Part shown: in pieces, positions 22,852 to 34,673 of the stretch
Position numbering within the stretch: the stretch's first letter is position 1
How the letters are laid out: each line of letters begins with the position of its first letter
NCBI GenBank assembly: GCA_031308135.1
Contig: JAHLJT010009436.1
Coordinates: 136,406,950 to 136,470,949, forward strand
DNA from: Acheta domesticus
Taxonomy: Eukaryota > Arthropoda > Insecta > Orthoptera > Gryllidae
DNA: 64,000 nt
Direction: 5' to 3'
Position numbers and translations under genes: made by a program
The notes under the pieces: model-generated
The model's input: only the letters and a program-made list of their open reading frames with translations
Databases searched by the model: none
What the model was told of the DNA's origin: nothing

Positions 22852-23095
22852 CGTGCGCCGTTCACAAATCAAATGCCAGGTGCTGGCGACTGGGCGGCTC
22901 GGGTGGAAGAGGGGGGTGACTTGCGGTGGGAGAGTGGGAAGGGGGGGGCGAATCACGACAGGTCCCGCGGAGGCTGTCAACGCGGCCGGTCTCCGTTTAC
23001 GGCGCTGGCGATGAATAATTCGAGCGCGGGGTCCCACCACACCGACCTCTCCGCTCCCGTCCCGCCCTCACCCCCGCCCGCTGCTTCAGTGTAAG
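22852..23095. other. GC island
   Basis: G-rich head, then a CpG-containing block around GATGAATAATTCGAGCG (about 23010-23026), then a C-rich end. No coding signal on either strand. Confidence 0.3.
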
Positions 23096-23434
23096 GGACC
23101 GATGACATTGTTCTCATAAGCCAAATATAAACTTATGTTAAATTATCTTTAATAAAAGTCTAAAAGTCATTTACGAAAGAAGTACCTTTAGGGCATCTTA
23201 TATATTATGAGACTGGAGAATTATTAGGAAGGCGTTAAACTGAGGTTGATAACGAACTGAGTTTTTAATAAGATGTTAATTTATGATTATAATTCAATTT
23301 TTTCCATTTTCCAAACTAAATATCAGAGAGGAAAGTAATAATGATTTTAACAATGATATTTAATGAATAATTACCATTTTTACTGTATAATTAATAGCCT
23401 TTTAACACGTGTTGAACTTCAAATTCTAGATTAA

Positions 23435-23560
23435 TGACCTCATCACTCAGGTTTTTCGTCCATATTCCTGATACTTCAAGCAAATCCTGAGATAGTTCTT
23501 TGTTTCGCTTCTGGATGTAAATGTAAGTTAACTCTGTGAAAGTTTTCTGGAGCTCTGTGA
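23435..23560. repeat. Dispersed repeat E, copy 2
   Basis: Direct-orientation match to 15655-15795. Both are short, without visible ends. Confidence 0.55.
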
Positions 23561-24419
23561 AGAATATAGTTGTTCAAATAATCGTTATCCACGTTATCGT
23601 GACAGGAAGTCGATTTGTTCACAATGGGCACAATGAAAGATAATAGCCAAAATCTATAGCTTAAATGCCTTTGCAAATAGTTTTTATTACAGAGAAGCAA
23701 GTATTTTCTTATCATTTCATATCAAAACTCTCGTTTTTACTTATACTCATAATTCAACTTGTATATGAGCTTCTGGGAAATGTGACAGACTGATGTTAGC
23801 AGTTAGAAGAGGACAAGGATTATTTAAGACGTTCAAGGTGGAAAGAGTGTACTCAACAAATTCAATATTTTAGAAAAATGCATTATAACATTTTCCACAC
23901 AGAGGGAACACAACAAAATATGACGATGAGAATCATTGTTTTTCTATGAGAAGGAGTGACGAACTCCATTTAATAAACTTTTGAACTTGAGTATCACTGG
24001 TATACTTGACAATGCACGTCATTTGCTCGTATATTGTCTAGTATGAATTCACTATTTCATAGCAAAAGGCGATTAGCTTCAGACCAATACAGAATATACA
24101 GACGACATTATATGCTGTTGTAGCACTACTAGTTTTAAGGATGTTACTCGTGTAGGAAAAAGCAAATATACGATGCCGGTCACAAAACCGCGACGTCGTA
24201 AAACGTGAAATAGTTAAAAGAGATTCTTCATAGACCGAAACCACTCATAAGCGATAACCCTCGTAATACTGTTCCTAGAGAAGCAATACCAGCAGAAATG
24301 CGAACCTCACTTTCTATTTGTCTTCTCAGAACTCTCATTTCCTCTAGAACTCTCATTTCCACTGGCGTCCTCTCTCATTCTCTTTGCCATCCCTTCTTCA
24401 TTTTCCCTTCGACAATGAT

Positions 24420-24420
<1 letters not shown>

Positions 24421-24455
<35 letters not shown>
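24421..24455. repeat. (CT)n microsatellite
   Basis: A pure CT run of about 17 units in a T/C-rich context. It creates leucine/serine and arginine/glutamate repeats in the overlapping ORFs. Confidence 0.95.
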
Positions 24456-24457
<2 letters not shown>

Positions 24458-26289
24458 GTTCTCTTATTCTTATATTCTTCTTGACTCTCCCTACAGTCTC
24501 ATTCGAACTCTGTCTCAATCTTTCGTGCATGCCCACCACAGCATAGAAAATTACAGAGGAGAAGTACTTGATGTCTAATTGTTTTCGTCCCTCCTCCACC
24601 CCTAAATCCACTATAATCGCTTTGGAATGTTTGTGGTATTATTTCTGCGCTGTTATATGTTTTATGTGATTTTTGCTGATAATATTTGTCACTATATTTA
24701 GTTAAGACTCGTTCTATATATAATACGCTAAGGAAAGATGATGAATTTGTATCATTTACAAGAAACCATCGACACGAAACCTCGTAAGTGTTCCTCTGCT
24801 GAATAGTTTACCTCCATCTAGTCCTGCATCAAACAGATTTCAGGCGAAGAAAATAGAAGTCTGAAAATTATGGCATGGAGTAAAATGCAGGCACACATGC
24901 TCCCCGCAAAATACGTTAAGCTGCAATAAAGTTACTATCATACTTAACTCGGAAACGAGGTGTTTTAAAACCTTAATCAGGAATTCTGTGTTCTTAAAGG
25001 TACGCCAGTTATGTTCGTTATGACATAATGAACAAAATGACACCTTTCTGAACGTTCTATTACATTCTTTGAAGATATCATCACTTTGTTACTAGAATTC
25101 TCACAAATGTCTACAAAGTTGGGTCCCAGTATGAAACAATTTTGTAAAACAAGAATTGACAAAGTTCTAAATGTTCGCACGGGTCCAGTTCACTCCGAAT
25201 ATTAACAAGTCTCAGTGTCTAAATTTGATTCTGAGAATTGAACCGTTCCAATGAGAATGAGCTAATCATTTATATTTAACAGTGAAATATTCAGAATGCA
25301 ATAATTTATAATTTGATTCAATCGATTCAATGTAAGGAAAGCAAAGCATCATGTTGGTCACTCTAGAATGGGTGTTATGCTGCAACAATTGCAAATTTCT
25401 TGTATAAAATATTCAAAAACTTAAAATGTATTAGTCTAAAAATTATTTATACAGATTTGTGTTTTATAAAAGATAAAGTTTAAACGTTAATGATAGTTTT
25501 CTTGTATTTCAGCTGGTAAATATGTAATTTTCTATATGTATTTTGAGTTTTTCTTAATTATAAATAAATTAAAACATATTAAATATTTTATTGTTCAATA
25601 AAAAACACTACCTGTTTTTAACTTGAGCAAGTAACGCGTTTATTTATGTTGTTGCATTAATACATTAATGCAATAAGTATTTGTAACTCTCAAATATCAT
25701 CACCTACAATTGAAAATTATTTTTTTAAAAATTAATAGCAGTTAAAGTATGTTCCAGTAGGAAATTAATTTGTTAAAAACAAAAGTTCATGAAAAACAAA
25801 CAAATGCATCTCGTACCCTTATTTTTGCTGTACAACCAAAACTAGATATTAACGAAATACAGATGTAATTTAGGATTGCTCTTTTGATGATTCATGATTG
25901 TTTTTTCATTGATTCTTTCTGAATATTTTAAACTCTTATGGCACTTATTTTTCCGCGTGCGTCATGTACATTGTATTTTCAAAAACACCTCGTAACAGAT
26001 AGGTACTTTGAAGGAAGATTTACACTGGTTGTTTGACTTTATAAGACGTCACTAACGCAGATATCATTATTTTCAATGTTTCATCCATTTAAAAAATATA
26101 GTGTGCCTTTGTAAAGACAAAGCAATTCACATTTCGTAATAGAAATGCCCTTAAAGTCTTTATTATTTCTCTCTCTCTCTCACTCATTCTCTCCCTCCTA
26201 TCTTTTATTCTCCTCGTCTCGTTCTCGCTTGCTCTCACTCCATCACCCTTGATCTCTTCCCTCTCCCTCTCTCTTCATCCCGACATCCC

Positions 26290-26430
26290 GGTCAGCACCG
26301 CCCCGGTCATTCGACCAGCTTCATAAAACGTCGCGTAATTCCAATAACCCGGGCCGCAAGCCGCAGCAACCGCGGGTGGCGGGAAGTGCCGTTCGGGGCA
26401 AGGCGCACGAGCCGGCGTACGCTGCAGACT
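26290..26430. other. Small GC island after CT-rich tract
   Basis: A CT-rich tract (26167-26285) leads into a CpG-rich block with AT words such as TTCATAAAACGTCGCG. It may be a regulatory or conserved element. No coding signal. Confidence 0.3.
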
Positions 26431-26779
26431 CATATCTCGAGGTCTCGGGACAACTTAGCCCACAGTTTCCTTCACGAGAATTTTGACGCAGAAACAGTAC
26501 ACAGAAACTTGTACAAATAGTTACTAGTTAATTTTGTCCAAAGAATCGGAAGTTTGATCAGGGTTAATCAGGAAGAATGCCTCATGGCTTAGGGTCCCGT
26601 CGCCTTAAAGATGCCTGAATTTCAACAATATAGAGTGAAGGATTTTCAGGAGCCTCAGTGTCTTACCTCATGATTAAATTAATATGCTCAAATACTGATT
26701 TAATCATGAGGTTTTAATGATAGTATGAAAATCATAGAGCGATAATACCTTTGAAGATTTTGCAACATACTTAGAAACT

Positions 26780-27690
26780 AATGGTGCTATATAATGGCAC
26801 AGACTTCGTCGCACTAGTTCGTTTCCTAATCTCTGTGGTCTGTGCTAGCTTTTGGGTTTTATCCAACCTTCTTCCCAGCTGCCATCTATCGTCACCCAAA
26901 CTCATTTTTTCACTGTTTTTCAATTTTTCGATCCCTTAATGAAGCATGATTTTAAGAATATAAAATATGAGTAAACCCTCGTCCTGTATGGAAATTTTTG
27001 TTGACAAATCTGGAGCTGCTTTTAGATAATGTTCCAGCGTTTCTGAAAATAGGTATTTTGGAGCTCGTTTTACCCATACCTTTTGAGTTTCTGAGAAACT
27101 TCAGAAATTATTTAAATCAACTGTACTAGCAAAGGGAATAATGAATGCAAACCACTGGAAATGCAAATATTAACTTCGTGAAATATATTTCAAAAATATT
27201 ACATTCCTGTAGTTTTTGAAAGAACAAAAGAATATGTTAAAGTGGCATTCATGTCATGTTATTTAGACCATTTACGTTTGAGCGTGTGAGCCTTTCTGAA
27301 AATGCAGAATTTTGAGGTCATATTCACAGAAAATATTTGTGTTTTCAAGAAACTTCATGAGACATCATTTTAAGCACTGGGACTCCAAATGTAATTATAT
27401 GTACAAATTGCCAGTAATGTGACGTGAGATAGACGAATTAATGACGTGAGAGAGATGTTAAAAAATTACAATTATATAATATTTGAAGAAACAAAAGAAT
27501 TCAGCAATATGACGTTTACATCATCGTATACAGAATATTTAGCACTATTCCTCCTAAAAGTGTAAAGAAAATATGTGGAGACGTTTTTGAGATTTATACT
27601 CACTCATATTTCACACAATATTGCACGACACATACTGAAATTTTCAAACAAAGGTTCGTGACGTTGATGAAAAAATGAATTATTTTTTTA
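26780..27690 (+). repeat. Family G repeat, copy 1
   Basis: Matches 57690-57935 plus 58812-59040 and the 60960-63350 array. Shared blocks include GCTGCCATCTATCGT, AAACCTCGTCCT and GGAGCTG-TTTTTAGA. It is internally periodic: words like TTTCTGAAAAT-G, GAGAAACTTCA and ATTTAGCACT recur every 260-300 bp. No coding capacity or terminal structure seen. Confidence 0.65.
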
Positions 27691-27783
27691 TTCAATAGGT
27701 TTACAATGTATTAATAAACATTTTCCTACAACCATTATGCATAGTTTATATTTTCTATTGCTATGTTATTTTAATTATTTTTT

Positions 27784-29330
27784 TCATTTTATTTTATTAT
27801 TACAATCTTCTAAGTTTAATTGTTTGTTCTTCATTGTCTTCAGTATTCCTTGTATCCATGTTGTTTTCGGTCTACCTCTTTTTCTTCTCCCAACAGGCAT
27901 CCAATTTAATAATTTCAGTGGAAGCTGTGTTTGGTCCATCCTTTGGACATAATCATACCATTGAAGCTGTTTAATTTGTATAAAGTCTAATATTGTGTAA
28001 TTAATTTTCATGGATTCTTGTATTGTAGCATTCTTGATTGTATCTAATTTGGATATTCTTGCTGATCTTCTCCAAAAGTCCATCTCAGTTGCTAGTAATT
28101 TTGGATTTGTTTTATAGTTTAAATGCCTAGTTTCCACTCCATATGTTATAACACTTTTTATTATACTATTATGAATATGCTTTTTCGTAACTAGTAATAT
28201 TTCTGTCCCATAAAATTCCATTCAACTTATTAATTGCAGTTCGTCCTTTCATTATTCTTTTCATGATTTCATGATTTTGGGTTCCGTCCGAATATTTTAC
28301 TTCATCACAATATTGAATTATACCTTTACCTTCACCTAAAATTAAATTCCTTGGTGTATCTCCTGATGACATATCTTTCGTTTTGTTTACGTTAAGTTGT
28401 AATACCCATTGTTCATATTCTTCAATTAACTTTCGTGTTGAATATTCTAGATCTTCATAATCCTATGTAATTAACATTTGATCGTCAACGTATAATACTG
28501 TGTACAGCATATAATTGTCTATATTGAGTCCCATTTTTGAACATTTTCTACTCCATTGAGCAATACCTTTCTGAATATATAATTTAAAGAGAGTTGGTGA
28601 AAGACAGCATCCTTGGCGCAATCCTTTATTTGAATGAAAACTTTTTGAAAATTTTTTGTTTATTCTGATAAGAACTTTTTAATTTTCAAACAATTTTTTT
28701 ATAGAAATCATAATCAGACTATTAAATTTACAATCCTCTAAAACAGTCCATAATTTATTGAGAGGAATGCTGTCATAAGATTTCTCTAAATCTATAAACA
28801 AAATATGAATATGTTGATTAAAAGCTAATTCATTTTCTATTAATTGTTGTAAACAAAATATATGGTCTATTTTAGATCTCCCAACTCTGAAGCCAGCTTG
28901 TTCTATTTTAATGTTTTGAAATTCTTTTTCGAGTAGAATTTTTAAAATTTAACTGTATATCGTTCATAGATTATCTGATACTGTTATTCCTCTGTAGTTT
29001 TTACATTCAGATTTGGAGCCTTTTTTACGAAATGCTGTTAAAATTCCGACGTTCCAATTAACAGGTATTTGATTTCCGTTCATTCTTTAAATAATTCTTG
29101 TGATTTTTGTTGTAATTCATTACTCCCATTTTTTTATTTATTCATTAGGAAATCCATTGTACACACTTGGTTTTCTATTTTTAAAGACTTTATAGCTTGT
29201 TGTACTATTTCCATATTTAAATCTATGTATTCCTCACTTGTCAAATTATGTCCGTAAGACGTTCCTAAGAACTCCTGCATGTCTTCTGTTAATAGTGTTT
29301 TAAAATAATCATTAAAGGTTTAAAAGATAT
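27784..29330 (-). pseudogene. 5'-truncated non-LTR retrotransposon RT
   Basis: The minus-strand frames join into the reverse transcriptase and C-terminal part of a LINE. In order from the right end: a linker region, KNYRGITV (about 28985-29005), FIDLEKSYDSIP (28764-28800), RQGCCLSPTLF (about 28585-28620) and the catalytic YVDD (28481-28492). An in-frame stop follows at 28463-28465. After a frameshift near 28200 comes the C-terminal domain with YGVET, RRSARIS, LQWYDYVQRM and GRRKRGRP. The endonuclease half is missing, so this is a dead 5'-truncated copy. The 3' end runs into AAT/AAAT-rich sequence. Clade is uncertain (RTE-like is possible). Confidence 0.85.
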
Positions 29331-30202
29331 ATTTTTAATGTTATGTAATTCGTTTTTATTCCGTCGTTTTAAGAATATTCCATACCAACATACTTTTTCT
29401 ACCACCTATTGCATTGTATCTTGTGCTAACTATCGGTTCTATCAGAAGTTATTTGTAATGAAATTGTTTATGATTGAGCTGTGAATATACACAACAATTT
29501 GTAATGGGACAATCCTGTAAGCAAATTACTAATAAAATAGAATTGAATTGAACTGAATTGAATATGACTAAAACAATTCGCTAATTTAATATTTCGTGCA
29601 CTGAATGATTTTATCTATAAATAATAGTTTTAAGGAAGTACAATAAACACAAAGGTCTGGAGAATCTATATTGAATGAATACTGATTTGTTTGTTCCCTC
29701 TTACAGAAACTTAAAATGCATCTGAAGAATTCAAGATTCGACTCGTTGATAATATCCAGAAGGCTATGGCCAAAATCTGAAGTCAATTCATAAAGAAGAC
29801 TTCTCTTGCCATTCAGAGATTTTAAATTCTGTTGAGAAATGTATCACTTCAAACTCTAGATCTCGTTTTGAGACAATAAACAGTCAAAACTGATAGTCTG
29901 ACGTTGCATTTGTTACCATATTTATTATTTACAAATGTGGTTGAATGAAATATTGACCTAGTACTTAAATATGTCTCAAGAATAGTTAAAATATTACACA
30001 TTCAATTCCAATTATAATACACATCAAAATATAATTTTCGAGAGTCCTTCCTAAGTAAGAACTGTAATTGTTTTTTTTATTAGTCATTAGTGTCCCAGAT
30101 GAAACCAAGAGAGGGGGAAGTAGAGACAGAAAGAAATAGCTTTATTTATGGTCTCACCAACGTAGTAAAGTTATATATAACGCATATATGCGATTTCAAT
30201 TA
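29331..30202. other. AT-rich, possible retroelement tail
   Basis: A short (AATTG)n run at about 29540-29566 follows a sequence that looks like a retroposon 3' end, but no body is identifiable. The rest is unannotated AT-rich DNA up to the second Helitron. Confidence 0.35.
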
Positions 30203-32325
30203 TCGTCTCCTGTATTATTTCAGTAGTATACCTTTGTTTTGCGGCTCTCACACGCAGCCAATATTTAAAAATGATGTCTCTAAAGATAGATAATTTCACG
30301 GAGACGTGACGAATTGCACTTTGACTTTAAAAGTATGAAGGATTTGTTTTTAAAAAATGTATCTAAATATTTATGTCAAATGCAACCCTCAACACACGCA
30401 AATATTTTCTAATCTGTATCGTCAAATAACGCCTAAACAAAGCGTTATAGGGCCTTAAAAACTAAAATTTTAAAGCCTTTTTCCACACTAATCTACAAGA
30501 TTAGATATTCTTGGAAATTGAATTAAATTTTTGGTTCGGCGCTTCAATGCTATCAATGCCACCTAAATATTTCACCCCTTGTTGCTGGTAGCTATGTTTG
30601 TGACGACGACACGCTTAGAAGGCTTAGATTCCTCAATCTTATATTTACGCTTTCAGTATACATCGTGGTTTGTGCAGTCTGACGAGGTTTATTTGCATGA
30701 TCATTCATTCAAGATTTGCTCTTCAGCAACAACTAGAAGTAATATTATAGTTGCTTGATACCGATGAAGATTGATGTGTGTAGTGAAACCATTCAATTAA
30801 CGTTTTGCCGTTGTCTGTTAGTGCTGTGTCCCTAATTGTGGGGAGGGGGATGTGGGTGTACAGTGAAGAGTGAAGACTGTGTTTGTGTTTTACCTGTACC
30901 AGTATTTTCGTTATAATTCGATGAAATTTTCACGTCATCGGGTTCAGTCACGTAGCTTTCTCAAAAGTAAAAAGCTAATATTTTTGTGACTATCACGAAA
31001 AGCTAAAAGCTAATTGTCAAAGAAAATTGAATATTTACTTCAAGTGTTGTCTTTAAGGAACTGTTGTGAATTGTTCCAACAAAATTCTCCATGATACCGA
31101 ATAAATCTTTATTGATAATTTCTTTTAAAAATCAATTGCATTGTTTTTTATTATTATTTGATATTGTGTTAGTAAATTGCAAGTTATCTTTACATATTTT
31201 CAAACAAATAAACATGTTTCGGTAACTACTTACCCTCTTAGAATAGAAATAGAACAATAGAGATGACTGTGGGGTCTAAAATCCAAGAGTTCTCGCACGG
31301 GTACTCGGAGGTCGTAGAGGACTTGTGCTATGGCACAACACAAAGAACAAACTTCTTAAATTAGATAAAGTAAAATAGCTTGAAATAAATTAAAGACAAA
31401 AATCAAAACGCGTAGCCTACAATACAATGTGAATTAATTTAAAAAAGCAACAAAATTTAAAATTATAGAAAGAATAGCGCAAGTCACTCGACAACTGCAA
31501 CGATCGCAGAACGATTTAAATGTCGGTGGTATCTGGAAGTATGTATATCAACGCCCAGCTGCAAATTGTAAATAAAACACCGTTTGATATTAAATTCAAG
31601 GTGTCTGTTCATTAATATATTCAATATGCAAACATCGTTTGAGCAACATTCCCATGTATCGAAGTGAAGCCTAAGACTACTAAATTGTTTCTAATGGTAA
31701 CAAATGGTATTTAGTACTCGAAGGTGAAAATATTTGTTTGATTATTTTTTGTTTCGGAATTGCTTTTCTTGAGGTACGTAAGAAAGCAGAAAATAATCCA
31801 ATACTTTTTAGCATACAAATAATTTTTCAATTTTCGCACCCCAGTAAGCGGGCGCCCTGACTCTTCAAAACCTCCTCTGTTCCTCAAAACAAATCAAGGA
31901 AAGTTAAATAATATTGCAAAGAATAGGGTTGTACTTGCCGACCCGGTATTTTCGCACTACTCTACCTTGCTTTCTCAAGAGTAAAGGCCTTATCTATTAT
32001 TTTTGTGACTGTCAAGGAAATCAAAAAGCTAACCCTCAAGGAAGACTGAATAATTTCTTTAAATGTTGTTTTTAAAGAAGTATGAATTCTTCCAAGAAAA
32101 ACTCTCTATAATTCTGAATAAATCTTAATTGAATATTTGTTTCCAATATCAGTTGCATTGTTATTTTTGTTTGATATTCTGTAAATGCATTAGAAGTTAC
32201 ATTTATACATTTTTGAAACAAAGAAACACGTTTCATTATAACTTTCCTTCTCAATGGAAAGGATGGTCGAATGGATAGGGAAAGGGTAGGGTTTAACATG
32301 CGAGAGTTCTCGCACGGGTACGCTA
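30203..32325 (+). mobile_element. Non-autonomous Helitron, copy 2
   Basis: The 2123-bp sister of copy 1 has the same TC start, duplicated 3' domain (inner terminus near 31305), terminal hairpin and CTAG end, again between A and T. The central region differs: instead of the palindromic segment at 2575-2722, this copy has about 145 bp of unrelated sequence (31481-31625). No coding capacity is visible. Confidence 0.85.
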
Positions 32326-33540
32326 GTAACTATATAATACCTTTAAATACCATTTAAGTTTTATAATCACTTTTCTTTCTCGTTGCGTCCTCAGAACAGA
32401 GCTGTTCGCTTCCCCGAGAGCTCTGCTATCACCAAAAGTTACTATTCTGCTCTGGAACGGTTCGTATCCCAGTGTCAGCGCAAACCTCAGAGTATTGTGT
32501 TCGTCTTCGTCAGGTATGTCAAGACGCATGCAAGGTAAGTAGCTCATTGGGGTTTCAAGACCCTGCGTGTAGAAAAACTGACGCGAGGTTTAAAAGTAAA
32601 GGTTGTACACGTTCGTCCGGGGTGTATGTAGTATGTGAACAGTAAGGCTGTGGATTCAAAATCCACGTAAATCATGCATGTTTTAATTTGTTTAGATGGC
32701 GTGTAGTCATTCCGATTGCCTCGTACATTACACCTATAACTCAATCCTTTCATAATCTCTTGGCCTGAGGGGTTAACTGTGTAAGTGATGTCTGTGTGTG
32801 TAAACGAGAATCTAGATTCCTACACCCAGAAGAATAGTACAAGCAAGGAGATGGGGTCATGCGATACCATGGGTAAATGCATGAAGGTATACAGAGCTGC
32901 GAGAGGAGTAAGCGATGTTGAGGGTGCGCGCATGTGCTCTTCAGTAGTAAAGTCCCCAGAAGAAAGTTAGATATCGTGAGAGGCATTGCTAGGCGCCAGT
33001 CGATGGCAGGTGGAAGGAGGATGGGCGGGGGCAAAACCAAAATGCTAGCCCAGACTCAAGACATTAGGAAACTAACTACAACGAAAATGGCTGTGCCATT
33101 CTGTACTACGGTAGTAATTTTAATTATACGTTCCATCGTGAAATGTATTCACTCTAAGATATTCGAGTAAATGATTTTTTACAATTGTCCAGACATGCAC
33201 TGGGACTATTGTTGACCTAAATGATTCATTGACTTCGTATAAGTTTTCAAATTATACGAAAATAAACGATTGGTTGAAAAATTGTCTGAATAATTAATTG
33301 AATAAAAATTTGTTTGCATGTCCCTTTTGAAAATATTTCATCTGTAAATCGTCAGTGATAATACGATAATCACTTTAATATATAGGTTGCCCAATTCCAC
33401 TCGTTTCCTCGGCGTATTTTTGTTAGGTTGTGATGGCAAATCAGATGAAGCGCGCACTTAATCATCTGGCAGTTCGACTCGGTGGCTCGCAGTGTCGCCA
33501 ACTATTGATTTAAATACCATGCTCGCCCAGCGGCACTAAT
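32326..33540. other. Mixed sequence, no recognised gene
   Basis: The stretch 32380-33060 has more balanced composition and several open frames on both strands, but no domain or splice-bounded exon that I can defend. The rest is AT-rich. Confidence 0.4.
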
Positions 33541-33544
33541 CTCA

Positions 33545-33670
33545 GTGGGTCTGTTTGATTGGGCGCGCGCGCAGCCACCGTTGCCTCTGCGGTTGATCGG
33601 ACCGCCCGCCGCCCGCTCATTTGGATACGCAGCACGGGTGATATTGCAATCTGCGCTCTCCAAGCGCCGA
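33545..33670. other. Small GC island
   Basis: GC-rich block with GCGCGCGC at its start and the word TGATATTGCAATCTGCGCTC inside. Overlapping frames, no coding evidence. Confidence 0.3.
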
Positions 33671-34176
33671 AATTGCAACAACTGTTACTTTTTTCTTTTT
33701 ACATCATGTTGCGGAGTGGAAGTTCCTTTTTTCTATTTAGCGGATCGTTTGTCATTTGTTTTCGGCTAGCTCAGAAGACCCCTCATCTCCTGATTTATTT
33801 GTTCTTTCATTTTGAAAAAATCTTTAATTTTACTTATCCTCGTTTAGGTTGGGTAAGCTATTTTTTCTCCTATTTCTTTTAATTTCATAGTCTTCAAGAA
33901 AAAAACCACGTACTTGATGGTGGGCACGAATATTCTAATAATTCGGATATTCGAACACATCGGACAGTTAGCTCCTTCTGCCTAATATAAAAAATCCACA
34001 TTCAATACGTATTCGGTCATATACAGGGGTCTTTTCAAGCCCAAGAAATCAGCAACAAAAAAAATCACCACCGGCTTCTCCTCTATTAAATGAGCAAAAG
34101 CTCTCTTTCGTCATTTTGCAGAGAATGGTTCGTTACTGCACACCAAAGTCTTGACAATTTTTCTTCGTGTGTATTG
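33671..34176. other. AT-rich spacer
   Basis: Nothing recognised between the GC island and the hAT MITE. Confidence 0.45.
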
Positions 34177-34184
34177 TTCTAAAC

Positions 34185-34366
34185 CAAGGTTGTTCAACTT
34201 TGAAGGGCTTAAAAGTGAAAATTAATATATCATTAAATAAAAATAAGATGAATTGTGCAATTGTATTTGGTTGGTATAATACAATTTTCAATGACGTGGC
34301 GAGCCGCACAAAAAGATCTGTCGTTTCAAAGCATGCGGCCCGCGGCCCATCAGTTTGAAAGCTCTG
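34185..34366. mobile_element. Small hAT MITE
   Basis: The 182-bp element starts CAAGG and ends CTCTG. It is flanked by 8-bp repeats TTCTAAAC (34177-34184) and TTCTAAGC (34367-34374), seven of eight identical. The inner GCATGCGGCCCGCGG next to AGTTTGAA is a signature of hAT-derived repeats that end in TGTTCAAACT-like sequence. Terminal inverted repeats are decayed. Confidence 0.7.
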
Positions 34367-34374
34367 TTCTAAGC

Positions 34375-34665
34375 GTTCTTGAAGTGAGGCAAAGCACTGA
34401 GTATATTTCTAATTACTGTCTAAAACATCTACTTTTTTCGGATACAAACGAAAATAAACACGAAAATTTGTAAATGGAAGGTATATGGGCGCATATTACA
34501 AAAGCCCATTGTAGAATGGTAAATGGAAAAAAAGAATACTCACTAAACCCATCTCCAATGTCCCTGTGCAATGAAATTAATCAAGAGCGTGCAAATAAAT
34601 GTGCTTTTATTGAATATGTCGAACTCCCATTTATATTTTACTCTATCAATCAGAGAATCATTAGT
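34375..34665. other. Spacer between two hAT elements
   Basis: AT-rich. The open frame here is not recognised and runs on into the hAT end. Confidence 0.45.
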
Positions 34666-34673
34666 GTGATTAT

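Larger units (their letters stand above)
23100..26155. other. Long AT-rich intergenic stretch
   Basis: Contains repeat E copy 2 and a (CT)n tract, listed separately. I see no transposon coding or exons. Small ORFs on both strands are unrecognised. Confidence 0.5.

Noticed and set aside
24375..24611. ORFs with LS or RE repeats
   Set aside because: Translations of the (CT)n microsatellite.
32640..32700. tRNA-like GGATTCAAAATCC
   Set aside because: Resembles a B box but no A box or cloverleaf arms could be found at tRNA spacing.
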